DNA from: a virus
Length of the DNA stretch: 27,367 nt
Virus record (IMG/VR): IMGVR_UViG_3300031772_001395
Location: 1-27,367 of that record
Reading direction: 5' to 3' (one strand)
Shown: positions 14,027 through 20,783 of the stretch, piece after piece
How positions within the stretch are numbered: the first letter of the stretch is position 1
Layout of the letters: every line of letters begins with the position of its first letter
Made by a program: the position numbers and the translations under genes
The notes under the pieces: model-generated
Told to the model about the DNA's origin: nothing
Database searches by the model: none
The model's input: only the letters and a program-made list of their open reading frames with translations

Positions 14027-16636
14027 TTGAGAGTTAAGACTGCTACCTTAATCACAGCAGAAAAGTCTGTAACCTCTACTCCCTACATTACAGTTGTACT
14101 CTCTAATGGTACAACTACTTACACTTATGCCACTACTGACTCCCCCAATAGAGTCAAGTCTATCAAACACTCAGAGCAACCATATGAAGACTGGGCAGTT
14201 ATTATCCTTGGCAACCAGGACAAAACTCTGCCTGCTAGTCTTGCTGGCTACAAAGTTGACATCAGTTACGGCTACAGAGTATCAGGAGTTAACTACCAAA
14301 CTGACCCTCTCTACTGTGCTCCTCTCTGGGTGAAGCAACAGTTCCAAATATCTAAGCAAGGTGATGTAGATATAGTCCTCCAGTGCTCTGGTGCGTGGAC
14401 TATGTTAGCAGAAACAAATTACATTGCCAGTCTACTCGCTGCTGCTGCTGCTCCTTACTACGACATAGACTACACCTCTGCTGCCTACACTGTGTATGAC
14501 ATAATTGAGGCAGTGTTGGCAGGGTTGAACTTTGACCTAGCTGCACTAGGCATCCATGATGACAGTATAGTAGATACTCTCATGCCTATGTTTATGGTCA
14601 ACTATCAAGGCAACATAGAGGCAGCAAGAGATGTAATCTATCGACTGCTCAACATAACTAAGTGCTTTATGAGAGCAGAGACTACTACTGGGGTTTCAGT
14701 GGGGAGTTCCACAATAGCAGCAGGTAGTGTCATTAACCCGCAGCAGAGAAAGGTATTCTATGCGTTAGGTCTACACTGGGTATTCTATCTAGTTAGTGAA
14801 GCCCCTTTTTTCAAGACTTCTGCTAATGGAGTAACTTGGTCTGCTGCAACTGCAATAGGTGGCACAATGAGTGGTGCCTCTTGGGACTTCTTTGTGGAGA
14901 CTAGAGGTGGAGTTACATATGTTCACTATGTTAAGTCCTTTGCAGGTGTGTTCTATCGCAGAGGTACTATGTCTAGTGCAGGTGCAATCTCGTGGGATGC
15001 AGTAGAGCAGACTGTAGAGGCAATTTCTGGAGTTGGTATGTTCAGACCTACTATTGCAGTAGATACTAATGGCTATGCAGTTGTAGGTTACGCTCACAAT
15101 GATGGTACTAATATACATTGGCAAGGTCATGTCAATGCCAACAATGACGGAACTTGGGCAACTGACGACACCACTGTTCTCAATGCAAGTAGTAGAAACT
15201 GGGCTGGTTGTGCTGCTCCAACAACTGACGGCCAGGTAGTAATGGTGTATTCGGATGGTAGACAGGATGCGTACACTGAGCCACTCTACGGAAGAGTATG
15301 GAGTGGTACTGCCTGGAGTGCACAGGATAGTTCTGATACTAAACCTCATGACGTAGACAATGATCTAGGAGCATCCATTGTATGTGTTACTACTGTTGCT
15401 CACATTGTCTTCCTTAATGCTGCACATGCTATTGTGTATCTCTCTATGGACTCTGCAACTGCTCTATTTAGTGCCGAGACCACTGTAGAGACTGGAGCAA
15501 GTACCGATTTAGATAGTCCGTTACTCAGCAAAGATTCGGCTAACAATCTGTACTGTTTCTGGTACGAGAATGACAGTCATGTGTACTTCAGCAAGAGAGA
15601 CGTAGGTACAGGTGTGTGGGGTGCAGTAGTAGACTGTGGCGTGTTTGATATTAAGATAACATCTACTAATCGCTGGTGGACTGGATTTGCTACTCTACCT
15701 TCCGACCAACTATTATTTGTTTATGAGACAACTACTGGCAATCTTCAGATGGTGAACTCTATTCCTGCATACCGAGTTGCCCAGTTCCGTATTATCTATC
15801 CTAACGCTTGGACTTCCTACCACAACACTTTCACCTCAGACCGCCCTGATGCAACTTACCACCAGTTCAAAGAGTTTGAGTGGCAAGACCATCTACTCAT
15901 ACCTACTCATGTAATAGTAGTTGCAAATAGAGTAGATAAGGCAGATGGTACTTGGGAGCCTGAGCCGATTATGAAGATTGGAAATTATGCTCCTGCTGGC
16001 CTTCCTGAGGGTGGCTACCATGAGATACTCCAGTATCATCTAGCTGAGACTCTCACTACTGAGGCAGCAGCAGATACTAGGGCAGAAGTTATTGCTAAAA
16101 GGCAGTGGATGGAGGAAGCATTAGGTAGAGTGCTAGTCCAGCATGATTGTGGACTTGAACTCTACGACTACATACAAGTCAGAGACAAGCGTGGAGCAGC
16201 AAACTACACTGACTATCCTCCTACTAAGTGGAATACAACTTATGGTAAGATGTGTGTAGTTGGCAGTCTAGTGCACACATACGCTCCTGGAACTTATACT
16301 CTAGAGATAACTCTCAATGGGATAAGTAGTTCTACATCAGTGTTTGAAGTAGTCAAACCAAAGACTGCACAGGAAATAGTTAACTGGGGGTTCATAGGTG
16401 GAGTGGGTCATGGAGGGCGGTTGCCTGGGCCTGCACCTGTGTCAGTAGTGTTAGCATCTCCATTTGTTCCTCACCCTACTCCTACTCCACCAAGACCAAC
16501 TGGTATCCCTCCTGCAAGTACTTGGTATAATCCAAGTACACTCAAGGCTACTGCTGCCCCTAGCGCAAGACTGCCAGGTGAATCTGCTTGGGACTACATG
16601 ATGAGATTAGGTAGGGAAGGGAAGGAGAAGCAGTGA
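14027..16636 (+). CDS. Tail hub / receptor-binding protein with inserted beta-propeller (869 aa)
   Basis: The start is TTG with AAGGAG 7 nt upstream. Residues 1-215 resemble the N-terminal part of a baseplate-hub protein: beta strands (TPYITVVLSNGTTTYTYATT, YKVDISYGYRV) and a helical segment leading to AARDVIYRLLNITKCFMRAE. Residues about 230-580 switch to repeated WSAATAIG, TWATDDTTV, GTAWSAQDSSD and VYFSKRDVG units typical of sialidase-like beta-propeller blades. After 580 the hub pattern resumes (FRIIYPNAWTSYHN), with a helix (AAADTRAEVIAKRQWMEEAL) and a domain around CGLELYDYIQVRDKRG, then a Pro-rich linker and a charged end. It probably forms the tail tip and binds the cell surface. It overlaps the next gene by 4 nt (GTGA). 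Confidence 0.7.
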   Translation: MRVKTATLITAEKSVTSTPYITVVLSNGTTTYTYATTDSPNRVKSIKHSEQPYEDWAVIILGNQDKTLPASLAGYKVDISYGYRVSGVNYQTDPLYCAPLWVKQQFQISKQGDVDIVLQCSGAWTMLAETNYIASLLAAAAAPYYDIDYTSAAYTVYDIIEAVLAGLNFDLAALGIHDDSIVDTLMPMFMVNYQGNIEAARDVIYRLLNITKCFMRAETTTGVSVGSSTIAAGSVINPQQRKVFYALGLHWVFYLVSEAPFFKTSANGVTWSAATAIGGTMSGASWDFFVETRGGVTYVHYVKSFAGVFYRRGTMSSAGAISWDAVEQTVEAISGVGMFRPTIAVDTNGYAVVGYAHNDGTNIHWQGHVNANNDGTWATDDTTVLNASSRNWAGCAAPTTDGQVVMVYSDGRQDAYTEPLYGRVWSGTAWSAQDSSDTKPHDVDNDLGASIVCVTTVAHIVFLNAAHAIVYLSMDSATALFSAETTVETGASTDLDSPLLSKDSANNLYCFWYENDSHVYFSKRDVGTGVWGAVVDCGVFDIKITSTNRWWTGFATLPSDQLLFVYETTTGNLQMVNSIPAYRVAQFRIIYPNAWTSYHNTFTSDRPDATYHQFKEFEWQDHLLIPTHVIVVANRVDKADGTWEPEPIMKIGNYAPAGLPEGGYHEILQYHLAETLTTEAAADTRAEVIAKRQWMEEALGRVLVQHDCGLELYDYIQVRDKRGAANYTDYPPTKWNTTYGKMCVVGSLVHTYAPGTYTLEITLNGISSSTSVFEVVKPKTAQEIVNWGFIGGVGHGGRLPGPAPVSVVLASPFVPHPTPTPPRPTGIPPASTWYNPSTLKATAAPSARLPGESAWDYMMRLGREGKEKQ
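14714..15766 (+). other. Beta-propeller-like region within the tail hub gene
   Basis: Residues about 230-580 of the 869-aa protein. At least five to six blade-like units recur at roughly 45-60 residue spacing, each with a tryptophan or aromatic beside a Gly/Asn/Asp turn (NGVTWSAATAIG, AISWDAVEQTV, GTWATDDTT, GTAWSAQDSS, GVWGAVVDCG), as in sialidase, neuraminidase and BNR-type repeats. No complete arginine triad or Asp-box series is obvious, so sugar binding is more likely than hydrolysis. The only GATC site I found in the window lies here, at 15362-15365. Confidence 0.6.
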
Positions 16637-16866
16637 GACCAGATATCAAAACTGCTCGCAAGTACAGTGACTTAGAGAGGCCAGCAGTTCCTATCTATGG
16701 TGCTACTGTAGGTAGTAGCGGACTTATAGACAATTCAGTCACTCCTGCCAAACTACGTCACGATGCACAGTTCTCCTGGGGCTTTGATGGCGGAGAACTT
16801 GATGGACTGACTGAGTGGTCTTTTGGAACCTGGGAGCCTAAAGTGATTGACGGAGGTACACTATGA
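16633..16866 (+). CDS. Small tail protein (77 aa)
   Basis: GTG start overlapping the hub stop (GTGA), with AAGGAGAA just upstream inside the hub gene. The 77-aa product contains GLIDNSVTPAKLRHDAQF, a motif widely found in tail fibre and collar-region proteins (the ITPAKL-type turn), followed by an aromatic-rich stretch (FSWGFDGGEL, WSFGTWEPKV). It overlaps the fibre gene after it by 4 nt (ATGA), so hub, this protein and fibre are translationally coupled and probably assembled together. It may be an adaptor or anchoring segment for the fibre. Confidence 0.6.
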   Translation: MRPDIKTARKYSDLERPAVPIYGATVGSSGLIDNSVTPAKLRHDAQFSWGFDGGELDGLTEWSFGTWEPKVIDGGTL

Positions 16867-17462
16867 CTACACCACTACTTCTTAAGAGAGGAACTGCTGC
16901 TCAGAACGCTGCGTTTACTGGTACTGAGGGCGAACCTGTATTCACTACTAACACTCACGAACTATTTATCCATGACGGTGCAACTGCAGGAGGAATCAAG
17001 ATAGGTGGGGCAGCAGGCACTAGTGTAGTGTTCTTAGTCAACAACTTCCTCTGCCCTGCTCCTGGAACTGACTGGACTCCTACTATCAAAGGTGTGGAGT
17101 TAGCAGCCAACAAGTCTGCAAAGAAGTTCTGGATTCCACTAGACTTCCTCAAGATTGGTGACATCATCACTACTTATAAGATAGTAGGTGATGCAGTCAA
17201 AGTAGCAGGCGACACTGTAACCTTTGACTGCAAGTTAGTTCAAGTCAACAAAGCAGACCCTATTACTACTACTGACATAACTAGTGGTGGTATAGTGCAA
17301 GTTACAGCAGATGGGAACTTTGATGTTGCCGCTAACTGTGACGATACTACTGTTGCAACTGACAAACAGTACTTACTAGAATGTGTAGGTACTAATAGTA
17401 ATGTTAGTACAACTGAGCATATAACAGTCATAGGTGTAGAGATAACAGTCACTAGACTATAG
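16863..17462 (+). CDS. Tail fibre/tropism protein with Mtd-N-type domain (199 aa)
   Basis: The first 45 residues match the N-terminal domain of phage tropism determinants and many fibre proteins: LKRGTAAQNAAF, GTEGEPVFTTNTHELFIHDG and ATAGGIKIG. This domain folds into a small trimeric intertwined unit that anchors fibres. The remaining 150 residues are beta-rich (Val/Thr/Asp) and would form the distal receptor-contacting part. At 199 aa it is short for a complete fibre and could act as a tip subunit. No C-type lectin variable repeat, template repeat or reverse transcriptase was seen, so a diversity-generating system is not supported here. It overlaps the previous gene by 4 nt. Confidence 0.75.
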   Translation: MTTPLLLKRGTAAQNAAFTGTEGEPVFTTNTHELFIHDGATAGGIKIGGAAGTSVVFLVNNFLCPAPGTDWTPTIKGVELAANKSAKKFWIPLDFLKIGDIITTYKIVGDAVKVAGDTVTFDCKLVQVNKADPITTTDITSGGIVQVTADGNFDVAANCDDTTVATDKQYLLECVGTNSNVSTTEHITVIGVEITVTRL

Positions 17463-17471
17463 GAGGCCAAC

Positions 17472-19448
17472 ATGGGCAAGACATTAGCAACTCACTTATC
17501 TGATGTTAGGACTGACTTGAAAGACCCTTCTACTCTCTGGTCTGATGCAGAGCTAACTCGTGCACTGACCAGAGCATATGCAGACCTAAGCAGATTCTTG
17601 CCCAGAGAACTCTACTATGAGCAGAGATTATCATTTACTGTGACTGCTGAGTCTGTTACAACTGCTGCTGCTCATGGCACTTACAAAGCCTTAGCCAACA
17701 AGCCTATCAGGTATGAGTCTGATGTAGTAACTAATGCAGCAGGCACAGTAACTTATACTCGCAACACTGACTATGTGGTAGACTACATGAATGGTCAGAT
17801 TACTACTGTTAGTGGTGGTAGCATGGTAGTGCTAACTGCCTACAAGATAAGCTACACTAAGAGCAAGATAGCTGTTGACATGACTAGTCTGACTCCTATG
17901 CGAATTGGAGCAGTTGAGTATCCTGCCCACTCTATCCCCAAAATGACTGTATCTGCTGAACTCTACGGTGATGTACTTACAGTAATGTGCGGTGAGGATA
18001 CACAGGAGGAAATGTCACTCAATAAGCACATATTGGTGCAGTACTATGTACCTCACACTGTACCTGCTACTGCAGTTGGCACCTGCCCTGCATTCTTAGA
18101 TGAGACTGTGAACCTTGCAACTGCTGCCTATGCACTATTCCAGAAGGCAACACAGCATGAGCACCAGGCAGTGACTGACTTAGCCAGTGCTAGGACTGCA
18201 CTAGGTAACATAGCTGCAATTCATACACTAGCAGACGCAGCACTAGATAAGAATACTACCTACTACACCGATGTAGATACTGCTTTAGATGCTGTCAAGA
18301 CCAATGCAGACCTAGCTGCAACTGCTCTAACAGCAGTAAAGACTAACACTGACCTAGCTGTTGCATCTATAGGAGCAATAGCAACTGCATCGCTGTACTC
18401 TGAGATAGACACTGAACTAGGTGCTGCCAAGACTGACATTGCTGCTGCTGATACTGCACTAGCTAGTCTTGTAGCTCCTCAAGCAGCTGTAGTTACTGCC
18501 CTAGGCAAAGTTACAACTTGGCTAACTGGTAGTCCCTCTGCAGGTACACTACTAGCCCAAATTGCCACTGATAAAACCTACCTCAGAGATGGTGCAAATA
18601 CTGCAGTAGGAGCAGGAGTTACAGCTAATGGACTTGTCACTACTGCTGACTTTGCCAACGCTATTGGAGTCTGGGCTGATGAGGTCAAACATATACTCAC
18701 TACTGGTGGCATACCTAACATGGAGGACTTGATTGAGTTGGGTGACGACCTCATCAACACAGTCAACATAGGTGCAGATGCAGCTCAGACTTATGCTCAG
18801 TATGCAACTACTGTGGTTAATATGCAGAGGGCTTGGGCGCAGAAGCGGGCAGACTTCATACAGCAAGCAGGTATGAGACTAAACCAAGTTCAAGCATACA
18901 GCCAGGAAGCTAGTGTAAGAATGGACATGTTGAGGTCTTACATCGAGCAGGCCAGAGCTTATGGTGTAATCTCAGATGGATTCATTGCTGAGGCTAACCA
19001 GTGGATAGGAAGCTGCAACATCTACTTAGGCGAAGCCAACCAGCGAACTGCATCTGCTAATGCCTACATATCAGAAGCAGGCATGAAACTCTATCAAATA
19101 GACCGCTACTTAGGCGAAGCAGACAGATACATTGCTATGTCACAGCAGAGGAACACTGAGGCTGATGGCAGGATAGCAACCTGTAACGCCTACATTGGTG
19201 AGGCCTCTCAGCGACTAGCAATCATGGCAGCGTTCTCTACTGAGTCTATGTATAGAATATCTGAGATAGATAGATACATAGAGGAAGCCACTAGATATAC
19301 TGACTCTGCCAATGCCAGTATGTTACTGGCAGACAAGTTCCGTGCAGATGGTATTGAGAAGCGCAATGAGGCTTGGAGCATTTGGTCAGACAAGAAGGCA
19401 CTTACTGGTAACTTGGCACAGATTACTAACAGACAGGGGGTAAGATGA
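17472..19448 (+). CDS. Connector/adaptor-like protein with long helical tail and 28-residue repeats (658 aa)
   Basis: ATG preceded by AGGAGG. Residues 1-60 resemble head-tail connector/adaptor proteins (HLSDVRTDLKDPSTLWSDAE, LTRALTRAYADLSRFLPRE). Residues 60-210 are a beta-rich insertion, ending HILVQYYVPHTVP. From about 215 the protein becomes almost entirely helical: an Ala/Thr/Asp-rich section with near-repeats (DAVKTNADLAATAL and TAVKTNTDLAVAS), then six tandem 28-residue units at 462-629. Known podovirus adaptors are 150-250 aa, so the helical extension is additional and could form a long stalk, fibre base or DNA-conduit-like bundle. It overlaps the following membrane protein gene by 4 nt. 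The adaptor-like start is moderately supported. The repeats are seen directly. Confidence 0.6.
   Translation: MGKTLATHLSDVRTDLKDPSTLWSDAELTRALTRAYADLSRFLPRELYYEQRLSFTVTAESVTTAAAHGTYKALANKPIRYESDVVTNAAGTVTYTRNTDYVVDYMNGQITTVSGGSMVVLTAYKISYTKSKIAVDMTSLTPMRIGAVEYPAHSIPKMTVSAELYGDVLTVMCGEDTQEEMSLNKHILVQYYVPHTVPATAVGTCPAFLDETVNLATAAYALFQKATQHEHQAVTDLASARTALGNIAAIHTLADAALDKNTTYYTDVDTALDAVKTNADLAATALTAVKTNTDLAVASIGAIATASLYSEIDTELGAAKTDIAAADTALASLVAPQAAVVTALGKVTTWLTGSPSAGTLLAQIATDKTYLRDGANTAVGAGVTANGLVTTADFANAIGVWADEVKHILTTGGIPNMEDLIELGDDLINTVNIGADAAQTYAQYATTVVNMQRAWAQKRADFIQQAGMRLNQVQAYSQEASVRMDMLRSYIEQARAYGVISDGFIAEANQWIGSCNIYLGEANQRTASANAYISEAGMKLYQIDRYLGEADRYIAMSQQRNTEADGRIATCNAYIGEASQRLAIMAAFSTESMYRISEIDRYIEEATRYTDSANASMLLADKFRADGIEKRNEAWSIWSDKKALTGNLAQITNRQGVR
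18855..19358 (+). repeat. Six tandem 84-bp (28-residue) repeats, each built of two 14-residue halves
   Basis: Starting at residue 462 of the 658-aa protein, units begin FIQQA, YIEQA, YLGEA, YLGEA, YIGEA and YIEEA at exactly 28-residue spacing. Half-units at 14 residues also show the aromatic/hydrophobic-x-E-A pattern (YSQEA, FIAEA, YISEA, NTEAD). At DNA level TACTTAGGCGAAGC recurs at 19023 and 19107, and a related TACATTGGTGAGGC at 19191, all 84 nt apart. A 14-residue period equals two heptads, so a continuous coiled coil or stacked helical solenoid is expected. Confidence 0.85.
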
Positions 19449-19651
19449 GAGAAATACTAGCAGACTTCATTGCACTAGCATTGGCTGCATTACTACTGTT
19501 CCATCTGTTAATGATACAAGTATTCCACTCAGTACTAATCTATGAGAACAATGAGTGGATACTGGCTACAGAATTAGTACTAGCATTGGGAGTCTTTGGA
19601 CTTAGTATAGATAGAATAGTAGATGACTTGAAAGCGTTGAGGAAGAAATGA
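19445..19651 (+). CDS. Small two-helix membrane protein, holin candidate (68 aa)
   Basis: ATG overlaps the preceding stop (ATGA). The 68-aa product has a short polar N-terminus (REILADF), a strongly hydrophobic helix at about 8-30 (IALALAALLLFHLLMIQVFH), a short loop (IYENNEW) and a second hydrophobic segment at about 39-54 (ILATELVLALGVFGLSI), followed by a basic tail (DDLKALRKK). Two membrane spans and a positively charged end fit a class II holin or an accessory membrane protein. It lies in a block with a metallophosphoesterase and a second small membrane protein, at the end of the structural operon where lysis genes are expected. Confidence 0.6.
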   Translation: MREILADFIALALAALLLFHLLMIQVFHSVLIYENNEWILATELVLALGVFGLSIDRIVDDLKALRKK

Positions 19652-20325
19652 AGGTTTTTGCCTACAGCGATTCTCATAGAGGAATTACAGCCAACTACGA
19701 TAAGTTGATGCTGTTTGGTCAGAGGGTAGAGACTGAAAAGCCAGACTTAGTGTTAGGTCTGGGCGACAACTATACTCTGGACTGGGTGCCTTGGACGAAG
19801 GTTGTTACCTGGGAGCCTAGTGGCAGGTCTATAGCGCAACAGCAGAGACTGGCTAGGCAAGTTCCCTGGTTTGAGATGCTAGGCAACCATAATAGAAAGT
19901 TAGCAGACCATGCAGATGAAATCTATCCTGTTCATGTGTGCAAAGACCAGTACATTACTATAGATAGAGTCACATACACTCATGGAGACCAGTTTGACGA
20001 CACCATCAAGTACTGGTGGAATCCTCTAGAGCAAATCTTCTGGAAGTGGATGCCTTGGCTGTATCCTAAACTGTTCGGTACTCCATCTGTGCTGAAGAAG
20101 AAAGGTCACGATGTAAGTTATTCTAGACTAGTAGGTGCAGTAGAGGCAGCTGCGCAACTTTGGGCTGAGAGTGGTGAGAGTGACAAGTCTCTAGTCTTTG
20201 GGCATACTCACAGTGAGTTCATCAAGTATAGAAGTCTACACTTCATAGCCAACTGTGGAGACTTTGTGGACTCATGCAGTTACATTGTAGTGACCGATGG
20301 CAAACCTGAGTTGAAGTGGATATAG
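19648..20325 (+). CDS. Calcineurin-like metallophosphoesterase (225 aa)
   Basis: A full set of metal-binding motifs is present: Asp8 and His10 (SDSH), Asp40/Asn41 (GLGDN), Asn80/His81 (LGNHNR), His112 (THGDQ) and His186/His188 (GHTH). These ligate two metals and act on phosphomono- or diesters, cyclic nucleotides or nucleic acids. The length and motif order are ordinary for the family. The gene overlaps the small membrane protein before it by 4 nt and is followed 9 nt later by another small membrane protein. Such enzymes occur in phages but their roles there are rarely known; repair, nucleotide turnover or anti-defence action against cyclic signals are possibilities only. There is no signal peptide, so it should be cytoplasmic. 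Confidence 0.88.
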   Translation: MKVFAYSDSHRGITANYDKLMLFGQRVETEKPDLVLGLGDNYTLDWVPWTKVVTWEPSGRSIAQQQRLARQVPWFEMLGNHNRKLADHADEIYPVHVCKDQYITIDRVTYTHGDQFDDTIKYWWNPLEQIFWKWMPWLYPKLFGTPSVLKKKGHDVSYSRLVGAVEAAAQLWAESGESDKSLVFGHTHSEFIKYRSLHFIANCGDFVDSCSYIVVTDGKPELKWI

Positions 20326-20334
20326 GAGGAAGTT

Positions 20335-20520
20335 ATGCTACCAGGTACTGTAAGAATCTCTCTGTTCATCGAGGCAGTAGGTATGCTAGTACTGAGTGGT
20401 GCAGTAGTAGCATACTTAGTAACTAAGAATGAGTCGTTCAAAGATATTGCTATGACTGCTTTGGGTGCAGTAATCATCCTTACCAAAGATGTAGCAGATA
20501 AGTTCACTAAGGCTAGTTAG
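20335..20520 (+). CDS. Small two-helix membrane protein, second holin candidate (61 aa)
   Basis: ATG with a strong AGGAGGAAG site. The 61-aa product has two hydrophobic segments: about 7-29 (ISLFIEAVGMLVLSGAVVAYLV) and about 38-52 (IAMTALGAVIILT), separated by a polar loop TKNESFKD and ended by DVADKFTKAS. The layout resembles short phage holins, in which the second span contains an ALGA-like run. It is the last plus-strand gene and overlaps the convergent minus-strand gene by 8 bp. With 19445-19651 it makes a pair of candidate membrane lysis proteins. No endolysin is recognised nearby, so the assignment is tentative. Confidence 0.6.
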   Translation: MLPGTVRISLFIEAVGMLVLSGAVVAYLVTKNESFKDIAMTALGAVIILTKDVADKFTKAS

Positions 20521-20773
20521 CCCCAGGTAAGTACAGCTTTGGTAAATCCTTGTGTCCTCCAGTTAGCATAGAACTTAATTTGCTACTCATTTCAGATAGT
20601 ACTAATGCAGATGCCTCTACTACACAAACTTTCAAGTTCATCACTCCCTGAGGAGTGTGCTGCTGCATTACAGTTAAATGGTGACAAATCTTCCCCTGCT
20701 TCTCCAACTCATCATTAACTTCCTGGCAGGGCTTGTGATAATAAGGACAGATTCGCAATAGTTTCTTTTGCAT
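20513..20773 (-). CDS. Small Cys/His protein at the end of the replication operon (86 aa)
   Basis: ATG with GAAGGAG seven bases upstream, 10 nt after the polymerase stop. The N-terminal third holds CPYYHKPC (Cys9, Cys16), then KICHHLTV with Cys30 and two His, consistent with a single zinc site. The rest is helical (SALVLSEMSSKLSSMLTGG) with a short basic/Pro end. The 3' end overlaps the end of the convergent plus-strand holin-like gene by 8 bp. No family is recognised. Small zinc proteins like this are common in the early regions of phages. Confidence 0.65.
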   Translation of the reverse strand: MQKKLLRICPYYHKPCQEVNDELEKQGKICHHLTVMQQHTPQGVMNLKVCVVEASALVLSEMSSKLSSMLTGGHKDLPKLYLPGAN

Positions 20774-20783
20774 AGTATCTCCT

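Noticed and set aside
14789-15349. Minus-strand 186-codon frame opposite the tail hub
   Set aside because: Ser/Thr/Cys-rich product typical of antisense reading and no matching neighbours or ribosome site.
16863-17462. Diversity-generating retroelement target
   Set aside because: The Mtd-N-type start is present, but there is no lectin-type variable end, template repeat or reverse transcriptase in the window.
20511-20522. Bidirectional terminator at the convergent junction
   Set aside because: GGCTAGTTAGCC allows at most four base pairs with a 4-nt loop and has no U-tract on either strand.
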